From positions 4,462,008 to 4,526,007 of the forward strand of contig NZ_CM001776.1 in assembly GCF_000332275.1 (NCBI RefSeq): 64,000 nt of DNA, given 5' to 3'. The position numbers were made by a program, and so were the translations under genes. The first letter of the stretch is position 1; each line of letters starts with the position of its first letter. Below are positions 1 to 8,919 of this stretch, piece after piece. The DNA is from Synechococcus sp. PCC 7336. Its GTDB lineage: Bacteria > Cyanobacteriota > Cyanobacteriia > Thermostichales > PCC-7336. Under the pieces are notes generated by a model. That model was not told where the DNA came from. It did no database searches and worked only from the letters and a program-made list of their open reading frames with translations.

Positions 1-828
1 GAACACCCTTTAGCGGGAGCGGTCGTGGCGCGAGCGGAGGCAGAGGGAATTGACGCTCCCATCGCCACTGAAATAGAAGCCATGCTCGGGCGCGGCCTGC
101 GGGCGAGCGTGGGCGAGCGCGCGGTGCTGGTCGGCAGCCCCGATTGGGTTGCCAGCGTTGCGAGCTCGGAGATCGATTGGCAGGAGCAGATCGAGACCCT
201 CGAAGCCGCCGGACAAACCGTCGTGCTGGTCGCGCTAGATGGCAGTATCTTGGGGGCCATTGCCATTGCCGATGCCCTCAAGCTGGATGCTGAAACTGCG
301 ATCGCCAGTTTGCAGGGGCGCGGTTTGCAGTTGGCCCTGTTGACGGGGGATAACCCTCGGGCAGCAGCGGCGATCGCCGAGCGAGTCGGGATCGCAACCG
401 TGAGAGCGGGCGTATTGCCTGAAGGGAAAATTGAGTGGGTGCGCCAACTGCAGCAGGAAGGCCACATGGTCGCGATGGTGGGAGACGGCATTAACGATGC
501 CCCAGCCCTCAAACAAGCCGATGTCGGCATTGCGCTGGGGACGGGGACCGATATCGCTGTGGAAGCCGCCGATATCGCCCTCGTGCGCGGCGAATTAATC
601 GGGGTCGAGCAAGCCCTATCCTTGGCCAGAGCCACCTTTGACAAGATCGAGCAAAACCTTTGGTGGGCTTACGCTTACAACCTGATTGCGCTACCGGTGG
701 CTGCTTGTGGCCTACTGCACCCCATCATGGCGGAAATTGCCATGGCGTTGAGCTCGTTGAATGTGGTTTGGAATTCTCTCCGACTCAAAAGCATCGAGTT
801 CGACCCAGTTGCCAACCCTAAGGGGTAA
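1..828 (+). CDS. Heavy-metal (copper-type) P1B ATPase, C-terminal part
   Basis: The open frame runs in from the left edge, so this is the 3' part of a larger gene; the GTG at 25 is internal. The first residues read EHPLA, the conserved HP motif of the P1B nucleotide-binding domain. Further on come LLTGDN and the hinge motif GDGINDAPAL, followed by two last membrane segments with YN in one and MALSSLNVVWNSLRL in the other. The YN and M-SS pattern is that of Cu(I)-transporting ATPases such as cyanobacterial PacS/CtaA, so copper is the likely substrate. The phosphorylation site and N-terminal metal-binding domain lie outside the window. Confidence 0.93.
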   Translation, partial: EHPLAGAVVARAEAEGIDAPIATEIEAMLGRGLRASVGERAVLVGSPDWVASVASSEIDWQEQIETLEAAGQTVVLVALDGSILGAIAIADALKLDAETAIASLQGRGLQLALLTGDNPRAAAAIAERVGIATVRAGVLPEGKIEWVRQLQQEGHMVAMVGDGINDAPALKQADVGIALGTGTDIAVEAADIALVRGELIGVEQALSLARATFDKIEQNLWWAYAYNLIALPVAACGLLHPIMAEIAMALSSLNVVWNSLRLKSIEFDPVANPKG

Positions 829-894
829 AGCTTCGCATCTCAATGGGACACTCGCACAGCCCCACGACTCCGAGCCCTATCCCACCTGTAGTGC

Positions 895-2217
895 TTAAAA
901 CGGAAGCTCGCGGTGGGTAAATCGACGGGCATTCGGACCGCTGTAGCTGGCCACAATGTGCCCGTCTCCCTCTAGCAAATACTTATACGTCACTAACCCT
1001 TCCATGCCCACCGGGCCTCTAGGTGGTAACTTTTGAGTGCTAATCCCCACCTCGGCCCCAAAACCATAGCGGAACCCATCCGAAAATCGCGTGGACGCAT
1101 TGTGAAACACACCTGCCGCATCCACCGCATTCATAAATTGCTCGGCAGTAGCGCCATCCTCCGCGACGATCGCCTCCGTATGCCGCGAGCCGTACTGCTC
1201 GATATGGGCGATCGCCTCATCCAGCGAATCTACCAGCTTTACCGCTAGGACCAAATCGCCGTACTCCGTCGCCCAATCAATCTCGCCAGCAGCAGACATT
1301 TCTGCCAAGGCACGAGCGCGATCGCAACCGCGCACCTCCACTTGCTTCGCTTGCAACGCTGCCACCGCTCTCGGCAAAAAATCAGCTGCAATCTCTTCGT
1401 GTACCAACAGCGTTTCTAAGGCATTGCAAGCTGCTGGATAATCCACCTTAGAATCCACCGTCAGCGAAATCGCTTTGTCGATATCGGCAGTGCGATCGAC
1501 ATACAAATGACAAATCCCATCCGCATGGCCCAAGACCGGAATCTTGGTGTTGTCCTGCACGTAGCGCACAAACGCATTCGAGCCGCGCGGAATCACTAAA
1601 TCTACTAAATCGTCCAGTGCCAACAGCGCCCGCGTCTCTTCCCGAGTTGTCAGCAAACTCACCGCCGCTGTCGGAATGCCTCGCGACTCTAACGCCGCGT
1701 GAATCACCTCCACCAACATGCGGCAGGAATTGACCGCCTCTTTCCCCCCCTTGAGCACCACACCATTGCCAGTTTTGAGCGCTAGCGAGGAAATCTGAGT
1801 GACCGCATCGGGGCGGGATTCAAAAATAATGCCGAGCACCCCCAGCGGTGCAGTCTTGCGATGCAGAATTAACCCCTCGTCCAACTCCCGAGACCATTGC
1901 ACCTGTCCTACCGGATCGGTCAATTTCATCACATCCCTTACGCCAGCCGCCATCGTCCCGATCTTGTCGGGAGTCAGCTTCAAGCGGGCGTAGGCAGCAG
2001 CAGTCAGCGCTCCCTTCGCAAGCATGTCGGACGCCGCTGCCAAGTCTTTGGCATTGGCCGCCAAAATCTCGTCTGTGCGGGTCTCGACCGCAGCCGCGAT
2101 CGCCTCTAACGCTGTGTTTTTGATCTCAGTGGGCAAGAGAGCTAGGCGTAAAGCCGCTTGACGAGTGGCTTGCACTTGCTCGCGCAATGGCAAATCGAGA
2201 GCGCCGATCGCAGACAT
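895..2217 (-). CDS. proA: Gamma-glutamyl phosphate reductase
   Basis: This cytosolic enzyme makes glutamate-5-semialdehyde from gamma-glutamyl phosphate with NADPH, the second step of proline synthesis. The 440-residue product has the normal family length. It carries the aldehyde-dehydrogenase-like active-site segment [13 protein letters not shown] with the catalytic Cys, the substrate segment [11 protein letters not shown] near residue 130 and [21 protein letters not shown] near the C-terminus. The ATG at 2217 begins [11 protein letters not shown]. It is convergent with the P-type ATPase gene, 66 bp apart, and the proB partner is not in the window. Confidence 0.97.
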   Translation of the reverse strand: MSAIGALDLPLREQVQATRQAALRLALLPTEIKNTALEAIAAAVETRTDEILAANAKDLAAASDMLAKGALTAAAYARLKLTPDKIGTMAAGVRDVMKLTDPVGQVQWSRELDEGLILHRKTAPLGVLGIIFESRPDAVTQISSLALKTGNGVVLKGGKEAVNSCRMLVEVIHAALESRGIPTAAVSLLTTREETRALLALDDLVDLVIPRGSNAFVRYVQDNTKIPVLGHADGICHLYVDRTADIDKAISLTVDSKVDYPAACNALETLLVHEEIAADFLPRAVAALQAKQVEVRGCDRARALAEMSAAGEIDWATEYGDLVLAVKLVDSLDEAIAHIEQYGSRHTEAIVAEDGATAEQFMNAVDAAGVFHNASTRFSDGFRYGFGAEVGISTQKLPPRGPVGMEGLVTYKYLLEGDGHIVASYSGPNARRFTHRELPF

Positions 2218-2271
2218 GATACCGATTCCAAATGGGAGAGAAAGGGATTGTTTGGCAAACTCAATTCGATC

Positions 2272-2784
2272 TTACTGCCACGCCGCCGTCAAGCTAGTGA
2301 ACTCGCCGAGGTTAGCGCGGGGATGGCAAGTAATGCAGCCGGTCGCTCGGATTTCTCCGGGAAACTCGACATCGGGATGGAGAGCGTTAAAAAAGCGGGA
2401 GTTGGAGAGGCGATAGGGAATCGGCTCCGTTGTGCCCCGATTGCGGGAGAAGTCCCTCATAAATGCCCACGTTGCTTGCAGCAGCGGACCTCGCGGCAAA
2501 TTCTCTAACTGGAGGCCGTAATGATTGGGAGACTGCAGCAGCGATCGCCAGGTATCTGCTGGCATCACCTGCGGAGGTAGGGCTGTATGGCAAGCACCGC
2601 AGGTTTCCACATACACCTCCGCCCCCAGGCGATGGCGCGTCGCCAAATCCGGTTGGGAAATGGTTTCTTGCGCCCCCAAACTCCAGCCAAATCCCCAGGC
2701 GATCGCCACCAGGAGCAACACCGTCAAAAGACGCGATCGGCGCAGGCGGCGAATGAAACGGTTCATAGGTACGAACTCCGGCAA
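2272..2784 (-). CDS. Exported diheme cytochrome c
   Basis: The 170-residue product has a basic N-terminus followed by a hydrophobic segment (about residues 19-37), which fits a signal peptide or membrane anchor. Two CxxCH haem-attachment motifs follow: CGACH at 62-66 and CITCH at 150-154. They are widely spaced, as in small dihaem cytochromes c (DHC-type). The position suggests a periplasmic or thylakoid-lumen electron carrier, but partners are not shown by the neighbourhood. Translation may start at Met7 (MNRFIRRLRR) rather than the upstream Met. It lies between proA and ffh on the same strand with short gaps. Confidence 0.8.
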   Translation of the reverse strand: MPEFVPMNRFIRRLRRSRLLTVLLLVAIAWGFGWSLGAQETISQPDLATRHRLGAEVYVETCGACHTALPPQVMPADTWRSLLQSPNHYGLQLENLPRGPLLQATWAFMRDFSRNRGTTEPIPYRLSNSRFFNALHPDVEFPGEIRATGCITCHPRANLGEFTSLTAAWQ

Positions 2785-2871
2785 TGCGAGGTCATATCAG
2801 CTTTATTTCATATCAGCTTTACTTCATGCCCAGACGCGAACTGGCGATCGACGACCTCCTGACCAGCGTCA
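2785..2871. repeat. 16-bp tandem duplication upstream of the cytochrome gene
   Basis: The short gap between ffh and the cytochrome gene contains two adjacent copies of an almost identical 16-mer, atatcagctttatttc and atatcagctttacttc, at about 2796-2827. Being directly upstream of the cytochrome start it may be part of its promoter or an operator, but no canonical promoter boxes are obvious. Confidence 0.5.
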
Positions 2872-4347
2872 CTAACCCCCAAAGCCCTTGCCGTCACCTC
2901 CTTTTTTCCGATTGCGCTTCTTCTTCGGCCGCCCCGAGCGCTTGCCGCGCCAACCAGGACCGCCCATCGCAGCGGGCATATTCCCCCTCGGCATTCCCCC
3001 CATTCCCGGCATACCGGGCATGCCCATGCCCCCCATATCGGGCATCATGCCGCGACCCATCTGGCCCATCATGTCCCGCATCCGTTGAAACTCTCCCACC
3101 AACTGGGTCACATCCCCCGTCGTGTAGCCAGACCCCTTCGCCACCCGACGCTTGCGACTGGCACTGCGGGCCAGCAAATCGGGATCGCGCCGCTCAGCCT
3201 TCGTCATGGAATTAATCATCGCCTCGGATCGATACAACTTCTCCTGCCCCTTCTGCAGTTGATCGTCACTCAGCTTATTCATACCGGGCACCATCTTCAT
3301 CAGCCCCCCCAGTGCTCCCATCCCCTTAATCAAGCGCATTTGCTTGAGAAAATCGGTGAAATCAAACTGTGCCGAGAGCAATTTCTCGGTCATAGCCTCG
3401 GCATCAGAAATATCAATTTCTTCCTGTGCCTTTTCCACCAACGTCAGAATGTCCCCCATCCCTAAAATGCGGGAGGCCATCCGCTCGGGATAAAACGGAT
3501 CGAGGGCTTCGACTTTTTCGCCAGTCCCGATAAATTTAATTGGCTGACCGGAAACTTGACGCACCGAGAGCGCCGCACCGCCGCGCGTGTCGCCGTCTAA
3601 CTTGGTCAAGATGGCACCCGTCACCCCAATCCGGTTGTGGAATTCGCGGGTTAGGGTGGCCGCTTCCTGACCGGTCATGGCATCCACCACCAGCAGGGTT
3701 TCGTGGGGGTTGATGGTGGTTTTGATCTTCTCCAACTCTGCCATCATCGTTTGGTCGATTTGCAGGCGACCTGCCGTATCGACAATCACGGTATCGAAGC
3801 CCTCGTCTCGGGCTTTGGCAACCCCTTGGCGAGCAATCTCAACTGGATCGGTTTTGCCCAGATCGAAGACGGGAATGTCGATCTGTTCCCCCAGAGTTTT
3901 GAGTTGATCGATCGCCGCCGGACGGTAAATATCCCCCGCCACCAACAAGGTTTTCTTGCTCTGCTTGCGCAAAAACAGCGCTAATTTCGCAGCAGCAGTC
4001 GTTTTCCCCGTCCCCTGCAGGCCCGCCATCAATACAATGGTTGGTCCTGTCCCGTCAGCAGCCTGATTGAGGGGAGCGTTCGCTTCCCCCATCACCTTCA
4101 CCAGTTCGTCGTTGACGATTTTGACGAACTGTTGGTCGGGGCTCACCCCCATAATCACATTGGCCCCGAGGGCCGCTTCGCGCACGTCCTCGACAAAGTG
4201 TTTGACCACCTCCAAGTTCACGTCCGCTTCCAGCAGGGCGCGGCGGACCTCTCGCAGGGCGTCCTTAATATTACTTTCCGTGATTTTGTCTTGCCCGCGC
4301 AGTTTTTTCCAGGCGGATTCCAGTTGGTCGGAAAGAGCGTCAAACAT
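2872..4347 (-). CDS. ffh: Signal recognition particle protein Ffh/SRP54
   Basis: This GTPase binds 4.5S RNA and signal sequences and targets nascent membrane proteins to the membrane with FtsY. I place the start at the internal ATG at 4347 ([10 protein letters not shown]), the normal Ffh N-terminus; the open frame extends about 30 codons further upstream without family similarity. The NG domain shows the P-loop [22 protein letters not shown] and [10 protein letters not shown]. The M domain is methionine-rich, and the C-terminal tail is Met/Gly-rich and then strongly basic ([14 protein letters not shown]), consistent with RNA binding. The length of about 491 residues is typical. Confidence 0.97.
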   Translation of the reverse strand: MFDALSDQLESAWKKLRGQDKITESNIKDALREVRRALLEADVNLEVVKHFVEDVREAALGANVIMGVSPDQQFVKIVNDELVKVMGEANAPLNQAADGTGPTIVLMAGLQGTGKTTAAAKLALFLRKQSKKTLLVAGDIYRPAAIDQLKTLGEQIDIPVFDLGKTDPVEIARQGVAKARDEGFDTVIVDTAGRLQIDQTMMAELEKIKTTINPHETLLVVDAMTGQEAATLTREFHNRIGVTGAILTKLDGDTRGGAALSVRQVSGQPIKFIGTGEKVEALDPFYPERMASRILGMGDILTLVEKAQEEIDISDAEAMTEKLLSAQFDFTDFLKQMRLIKGMGALGGLMKMVPGMNKLSDDQLQKGQEKLYRSEAMINSMTKAERRDPDLLARSASRKRRVAKGSGYTTGDVTQLVGEFQRMRDMMGQMGRGMMPDMGGMGMPGMPGMGGMPRGNMPAAMGGPGWRGKRSGRPKKKRNRKKGGDGKGFGG

Positions 4348-4442
4348 TGTGTTTCTGAATGATGTAACGGTTGCATACTCGTGCGAGCATCGCTCCCTTA
4401 GAATAACGCGCAAATCCCACCGACACCCATCTCCCAAACGCT

Positions 4443-4559
4443 ATGGCCCGTACCCAGGCTAATGGCATTGCTGTCGAGCTAGTGCAACAGATAACAAAGC
4501 TGTCGATGGAAGAAGTGCTTGAGTTGCAACAGAGGATCGCCAAGAAATTAGGCCAATAG
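4443..4559 (+). pseudogene. Duplicated C-terminal fragment of an Rpn-family gene
   Basis: A 38-codon frame beginning at an ATG contains VELVQQITKLSMEEVLELQQ, closely matching the C-terminus of the Rpn-family gene that ends at 6283 (VELVQQMTKLSRKAVLELQE). Similarity continues past the stop into the following region up to the tRNA-Thr fragment at 4631-4666. It is therefore one half of a diverged direct duplication, not an independent gene. The catalytic part is absent here. Confidence 0.75.
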
Positions 4560-4630
4560 TCCCCATTCTTCTCGACCGTGAATCGCTTCAAAGCTAGTTA
4601 TAGTATGGGAAAATCCCGATATATCTAAAA

Positions 4631-4666
4631 GCTGATGACCGGACTTGAACCGGTGACCTGCTCATT
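4631..4666 (-). pseudogene. Truncated duplicate of tRNA-Thr 3' half
   Basis: These 36 bases are identical to the 3' part of the tRNA-Thr gene at 6362-6434: acceptor 3' strand, T-arm and part of the anticodon stem. They diverge inside the anticodon arm. The 11 bases beyond the 3' end (atatctaaaa and context) are also shared with the intact gene. No D-arm or acceptor 5' strand follows, so this cannot fold as a tRNA. It marks the edge of a duplication or integration event. Confidence 0.85.
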
Positions 4667-4789
4667 CCGTAATCTTTCAGTCTGCGGTATCGGCGATCGC
4701 ATCTTTCACGAACTGAGATGCTTCTTAGGGGTAGGCCGCCTGAGGCGCTGGCATCTACTGAACCTTACCCACTCTTCTATACTGGGTCT

Positions 4790-5065
4790 ATGCAAGAGGC
4801 AAACACTATTACTGTACGCCTGATAGGTGAAGATCTCGATCGCCTGTCGGCAGAGGCTGCCTGCCGGGGGCTGACTCCCGATCGCTTGGCAGCGGAGCTG
4901 CTGCACGAGCACTTGAAGGACGATCGCGCAAGCAAGAAGGCGCGGGCTCTCAACTCTTTGAAAAGGTTGCGACAGTTACGCGAACGCCGCTCCTCTAAGA
5001 ACATTGACGTTGTTGCTTTGGTTCGCGAAGGACGCGAGGAATTGGGGCAACGGGGAGACGTTTAG
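4790..5065 (+). CDS. Ribbon-helix-helix-like antitoxin (VapB-type)
   Basis: The 91-residue product starts MQEANTITVRLIGEDLDRL, a short beta strand followed by helices as in ribbon-helix-helix DNA-binding antitoxins. The C-terminal half is charged and helical (LKRLRQLRERRSSKN), as expected for a toxin-binding tail. I choose the ATG at 4790; the frame is open upstream but lacks similarity. Its TAG is immediately followed by the TTG start of the PIN-domain gene with no gap, the tight coupling typical of toxin-antitoxin pairs. It probably represses its own promoter together with the toxin; this is inference from the family. Confidence 0.75.
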   Translation: MQEANTITVRLIGEDLDRLSAEAACRGLTPDRLAAELLHEHLKDDRASKKARALNSLKRLRQLRERRSSKNIDVVALVREGREELGQRGDV

Positions 5066-5500
5066 TTGGTAAGGGTGGTGTTGGATGCCAATTTGCTGGT
5101 GGCTCTGGCCATTGGCGGAGAAAGAAGCAATCTTGTTGAAGCTCAGTTGATGCAATGGTTAGAGGAGAATGCCGAGCTTTACGCTCCCGATCTAGCCCGT
5201 TACGAAATTGCGAGTGCTTTTACTGGCGCGATCGCCGGTGGCGAATTCACTGTAGCTGCTCTTCCAGAGGCGTTTGGAGCCTTGGCTGACTTGCCGATTG
5301 TTTTCTGCGCTTGCCCGGAAGGGGAACGGGTAGTTGAGATTGCACTGCAGTTGAAGCGGCGCAGCGCTTACGATGCTGCTTATTTGGCTTTGGCTGAATT
5401 TCTACAGGCGGAGCTGTGGACTTTGGATGGCAAGTTGTTTCGCAATGCTATGGAATATGGGTTTGCGGTAAAGCTGTTGGATGGCGAACTCGACAGTTGA
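5066..5500 (+). CDS. PIN-domain ribonuclease toxin (VapC-type)
   Basis: The 144-residue product begins MVRVVLDANLLVALAIGG; the first acidic residue of PIN nucleases is the Asp in LDANLL. Further acidic positions lie in ARYEIASAF, SAYDAAYLALAE and LWTLDGKLF, matching the four-acid active site of PIN RNases. The start is TTG at 5066, directly abutting the antitoxin stop; GTG at 5075 is an alternative. After its TGA the same frame continues directly into the Rpn-family sequence beginning at 5501, so the pair appears to have landed at the 5' end of that gene. Toxicity and target RNA are not predictable from the sequence. Confidence 0.8.
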   Translation: MVRVVLDANLLVALAIGGERSNLVEAQLMQWLEENAELYAPDLARYEIASAFTGAIAGGEFTVAALPEAFGALADLPIVFCACPEGERVVEIALQLKRRSAYDAAYLALAEFLQAELWTLDGKLFRNAMEYGFAVKLLDGELDS

Positions 5501-6283
5501 GAGCGATCGCCTGACTCTATCTTTTACCGACTGTTCGCAGGCTATCCCACCAGCTTCTTCGAGCTAGTCGGCTTACCCACAGAAGAGGCCCAGTCCTACC
5601 GATTTGATTCGGTAGAAGTCAAACAGACCGCTTTCCGCATCGATGGCGTCTTTCTCCCCCTCAGCCCCCAGCGCCCGGTCTTTTTCTGCGAAGTCCAGTT
5701 TCAAGCAGACCCCAACCTCTACAAGCGCCTGTTCTCCGAGATCTTCCTCTACCTGCGCTACGACAGCTCTAACCCCGCTTGGCGAGCAGTAGTCTTGTTT
5801 GCCAAACGCAGCCTTGAACCTATCGACACGGTTAACTACCAGCCCTTGCTAGACAGCCCTTACGTGCAGCGGCTGTATTTGGATGAGCTGGAAGCAGGAG
5901 ATGGGACTCTGGGGGTGGAAATGGTAAAGATGGTTGTGGAGCCAGAGGAGGACACTAAACAGAATATCCGTCAGGTGGTGGCGCAAGCTCAGCAGATACC
6001 TGATGCGACCCTCCGCCGAGAGATCGTAGAATTGATTGAGGTGATTCTGCTGTACAAATTCCCTCGTCTGAGTCGAGAGGAGATCGAAGCCATGCTGGGT
6101 GTTAGCGACATCAAACAGACCAAGGTATACCAAGAAGCCCTTGAAGAAGGTCGCCTGGAAAGGTCGATTGAAGTGGCAACGGAGATGCTGACCCATGGCA
6201 TGTCCGTCGAGCTAGTGCAACAGATGACAAAACTGTCTCGGAAAGCAGTGCTTGAGTTGCAAGAGTCGATCGCCGGGAGATAG
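5501..6283 (+). pseudogene. Rpn/DUF2887-family nuclease gene lacking a start codon
   Basis: Read in the frame starting right after the VapC TGA, the sequence gives SPDSIFYRLFAGYPTSFFEL, then RIDGVFLP, PVFFCEVQFQADPNLYKRLF and PYVQRLYLDEL. This is the normal domain order of DUF2887/Rpn (PD-(D/E)XK recombination-promoting nuclease) proteins from close to their first residues. No ATG, GTG or TTG occurs before 5795, so the expected start codon is missing, probably lost when the toxin-antitoxin pair joined it. Only a shortened 162-residue product from TTG 5795 is possible by standard initiation, which would omit most of the nuclease core. Expression by read-through from vapC is conceivable but unproven. 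Confidence 0.75.
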
Positions 6284-6361
6284 TTCGAACTGAGCCAGGA
6301 ACGGTGAAGACTACAGTCCCGAAAGCCAGTGATAGCAAGGGAAAAGCTCGATATATCTAAA

Positions 6362-6434
6362 AGCTGATGACCGGACTTGAACCGGTGACCTGCTCATTAC
6401 GAGTGAGCTGCTCTACCAACTGAGCTACATCAGC
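6362..6434 (-). tRNA. tRNA-Thr (anticodon CGT)
   Basis: On the minus strand the sequence folds as a full cloverleaf: acceptor GCTGATG pairs with CATCAGC, D-stem GCTC/GAGC, anticodon stem GCTCA/TGAGC with the 7-base loop CTCGTAA (anticodon CGT, reading ACG), and T-arm ACCGG-TTCAAGT-CCGGT. CCA is not encoded. The 3' half is duplicated at 4631-4666. Confidence 0.96.
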
Positions 6435-6571
6435 ACGGCCTATCTAAAATACCGCATTCCGATCGCCACGCGAACCCCTGAAATGCATTTGCCAATAGAA
6501 CCGAACGCCTCGCGTTGGCAGCACAATGCTAACGCGATCGCCTATCTCTGCCAAGCCTTACATCCCCCAAG

Positions 6572-6608
6572 CGAATGGGCGGGAGCTATCTAGGCTCCCG
6601 CCCATTCG
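6572..6608 (-). terminator. Strong hairpin downstream of dxs
   Basis: A perfect 15-bp inverted repeat (cgaatgggcgggagc and its complement) with a 7-base loop lies about 20 bp past the dxs stop codon. The position fits a transcription terminator, but no U-run follows on the minus strand, so termination may be factor-assisted or the hairpin may protect the mRNA 3' end. Confidence 0.7.
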
Positions 6609-6627
6609 ACATCGAATTGGAAGCAAG

Positions 6628-8559
6628 CTAGCTCACTTCCGCAGGCTGAACCACCTCAGCCTCGGCAAGCTGCCATTTCTGCCGAATCCGCTCGGCGATC
6701 GACGCACTGGTCAGTCCCAACTCCGCCAAAGATTCTTCAGCCTTAGCGTGATCCACCAACTTATCGGGCACCCCAAGCCGCAGCACGGGCACCGTCACAT
6801 CCGCATCCGATAGCGCCTCAGCCACCGCCGAACCAAAACCACCCATAAGGCAGCCCTCTTCAACCGTCACCACCTTACCGATGCGGCTCGCCAGCGGCAA
6901 AATCAGCTCGGTATCGATCGGCTTGACAAAGCGAGCATTCACCACCGTGGCCTGAATGCCGTGCTCCGTCAGAATCTCAGCTGCATGCAACGACGGATGC
7001 ACCATTGAACCATAGGCCACAATCAGCACGTCATCGCCCGAGCGCAAAATCTCGCCCTTGCCAATGGGCAATTCCTGCCAGCCCTCTTCAACAATGGGGA
7101 CGCCAACGCCATTGCCGCGCGGGTAGCGCACCGCGATCGGGCCGTCGGTGTAATTCACCCCCGTCGCGATCATCCGCTGCAGTTCCGCCTCATCCTTGGG
7201 AGCCATCACCACCATGTTGGGGATGCAGCGCAGATAGGCAATATCGTACAGACCCTGGTGTGTGGGACCGTCAGCCCCCACCACACCGGCACGGTCCATG
7301 CAGAAGAAGACGGGTAATTTCTGAATGCAGACATCGTGAACGATCTGGTCGAAGGCCCGCTGCAGGAAGGTGGAATAGATCGTGGCGATCGGGCGCATGC
7401 CTTCGCAGGCTAAGCCTGCCGCCAGCGTCACCGCATGTTGCTCGGCAATGCCCACATCCAAGAACTGTTCGGGCAGTTTCTCCTGAAACTTCACCAACCC
7501 CGTGCCAGTGGCCATCGCCGCTGTAATCGCGACAATGCGCGAGTCGTTTTCTGCCAGCCTAGTTAGGGTATGGGAAAACACCTTGGAATAGCTGGGGGGC
7601 TTGGGTTTTGTGGACGGCTTGGGTTTGCCGGTGGAAAGGTTGAAGCTGGACTGGGCGTGATAGCCCACCTGCTCCTGTTCGGCTAAGGCGTAGCCCTTAC
7701 CCTTGGTGGTGGCGACATGCACCAATACCGGTCCGGTGATGTTCTGCACTAAGGTGAACACATGCACCAATTCCTGCAGGTTGTGGCCGTCTACAGGGCC
7801 GACATAGGTAAAGCCCAATTCTTCGAAGATGATACCCACCTTGTTGTTGCGCACGGCGGTCATCAGCTTCATGCTCTCCTTCATGCGATCGATTTCGGGA
7901 GAGAGGCTAGAGCCCACCAAGGGCAAGTTTTTGAGCTGCTCTTCCAGGCGATCGGTGATGGTTTGAACGGGGGGGCTGAGGCGCAACTGGTTGAGATAGC
8001 GGGTCATGGCCCCAACATTGGGGGAAATTGACATGCCATTGTCGTTGAGCACCACCGTTAAATTGGTTTTGGGTAAGTGACCGGCGTGGTTGATGGCTTC
8101 GTAGGCCATGCCGCCCGTGAGCGCGCCGTCCCCGATGATGGCGACAACGTTGAAGCTTTCCCCGCGAGCATCGCGAGCTAGGGCCATTCCCAAAGCTGCC
8201 GAGATGCTGGTGGAGGCATGACCGGCCCCAAAGTGATCGAAGTGGCTTTCGCCGCGCTTGAGATATCCGGCAATACCGCCTTTTTGGCGCAGGGTATGGA
8301 AATCTTTGTAGCGACCCGTCAGCATTTTGTGGGGATATGCCTGGTGGCCCACATCCCAGGTGACTTTATCGCGATCGAAGTCTAGGGTTTTGTACAGGCC
8401 CAAAGTTAACTCGACTACACCGAGGCCGGGGCCGAGGTGACCGCCCGTGGCGGCGACGGTTTGAAGGTGCTTCTCCCGCATTTGACGGGCGAGCTCGCGC
8501 AGTTCGGCGATGCTCAGATCGTGGAGTTGATTGGGGTGGGTGATATCACTCAGGTGCAT
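6628..8559 (-). CDS. dxs: 1-deoxy-D-xylulose-5-phosphate synthase
   Basis: This enzyme condenses pyruvate and glyceraldehyde-3-phosphate using thiamine diphosphate, the entry step of the MEP isoprenoid pathway that feeds carotenoids, phytol and quinones. The 643-residue length is normal. The TPP site [18 protein letters not shown] lies near residue 150, and the transketolase-type segment [18 protein letters not shown] carries the DRAG motif. [15 protein letters not shown] contains the catalytic Glu region. It ends about 20 bp before a strong hairpin and is divergent from polA across a 360-bp intergenic region. Confidence 0.98.
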   Translation of the reverse strand: MHLSDITHPNQLHDLSIAELRELARQMREKHLQTVAATGGHLGPGLGVVELTLGLYKTLDFDRDKVTWDVGHQAYPHKMLTGRYKDFHTLRQKGGIAGYLKRGESHFDHFGAGHASTSISAALGMALARDARGESFNVVAIIGDGALTGGMAYEAINHAGHLPKTNLTVVLNDNGMSISPNVGAMTRYLNQLRLSPPVQTITDRLEEQLKNLPLVGSSLSPEIDRMKESMKLMTAVRNNKVGIIFEELGFTYVGPVDGHNLQELVHVFTLVQNITGPVLVHVATTKGKGYALAEQEQVGYHAQSSFNLSTGKPKPSTKPKPPSYSKVFSHTLTRLAENDSRIVAITAAMATGTGLVKFQEKLPEQFLDVGIAEQHAVTLAAGLACEGMRPIATIYSTFLQRAFDQIVHDVCIQKLPVFFCMDRAGVVGADGPTHQGLYDIAYLRCIPNMVVMAPKDEAELQRMIATGVNYTDGPIAVRYPRGNGVGVPIVEEGWQELPIGKGEILRSGDDVLIVAYGSMVHPSLHAAEILTEHGIQATVVNARFVKPIDTELILPLASRIGKVVTVEEGCLMGGFGSAVAEALSDADVTVPVLRLGVPDKLVDHAKAEESLAELGLTSASIAERIRQKWQLAEAEVVQPAEVS

Positions 8560-8919
8560 AGGCCGCTAGCTATTCTTTAGATATAAATATAGTTGCAATA
8601 GTGGGAACGAGCCCGCAATCGCTAGAGTTACAGCGATTGACCGGACGGTCGCAGGGAGGAATGGACGCTAGCCGAAGATAGGCACTCGACTCAATATGCG
8701 ATCGAGGATACGGGCTAATACAACTGCAGAATGTGCAATGCGTACAGTTTAAACCGACTTGTAGACCGCTCGATAGAGTGGTGCCATTCCCGAGCCCACG
8801 CATTTCGCTGGCGCTTCGATGGGGCAAGGATGCCCATTCGAGCGGCGATCGCCAACACCGACGCTACAATCAGAGCCGGTATCCACTGATGCAATTTTTA
8901 TTCTTATTCCGCGATCGCC
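8560..8919. other. Divergent intergenic region between dxs and polA
   Basis: This 360-bp region holds the 5' regions of two divergent housekeeping genes. It includes two HIP1-like gcgatcgc sites near polA (about 8846 and 8911). I see no convincing gene, RNA structure or repeat beyond these. Confidence 0.5.

Noticed and set aside
4631-4666. Possible second tRNA-Thr
   Set aside because: Only the 3' half is present; there is no D-arm or acceptor 5' strand, so it cannot fold as a tRNA. It is recorded as a fragment.
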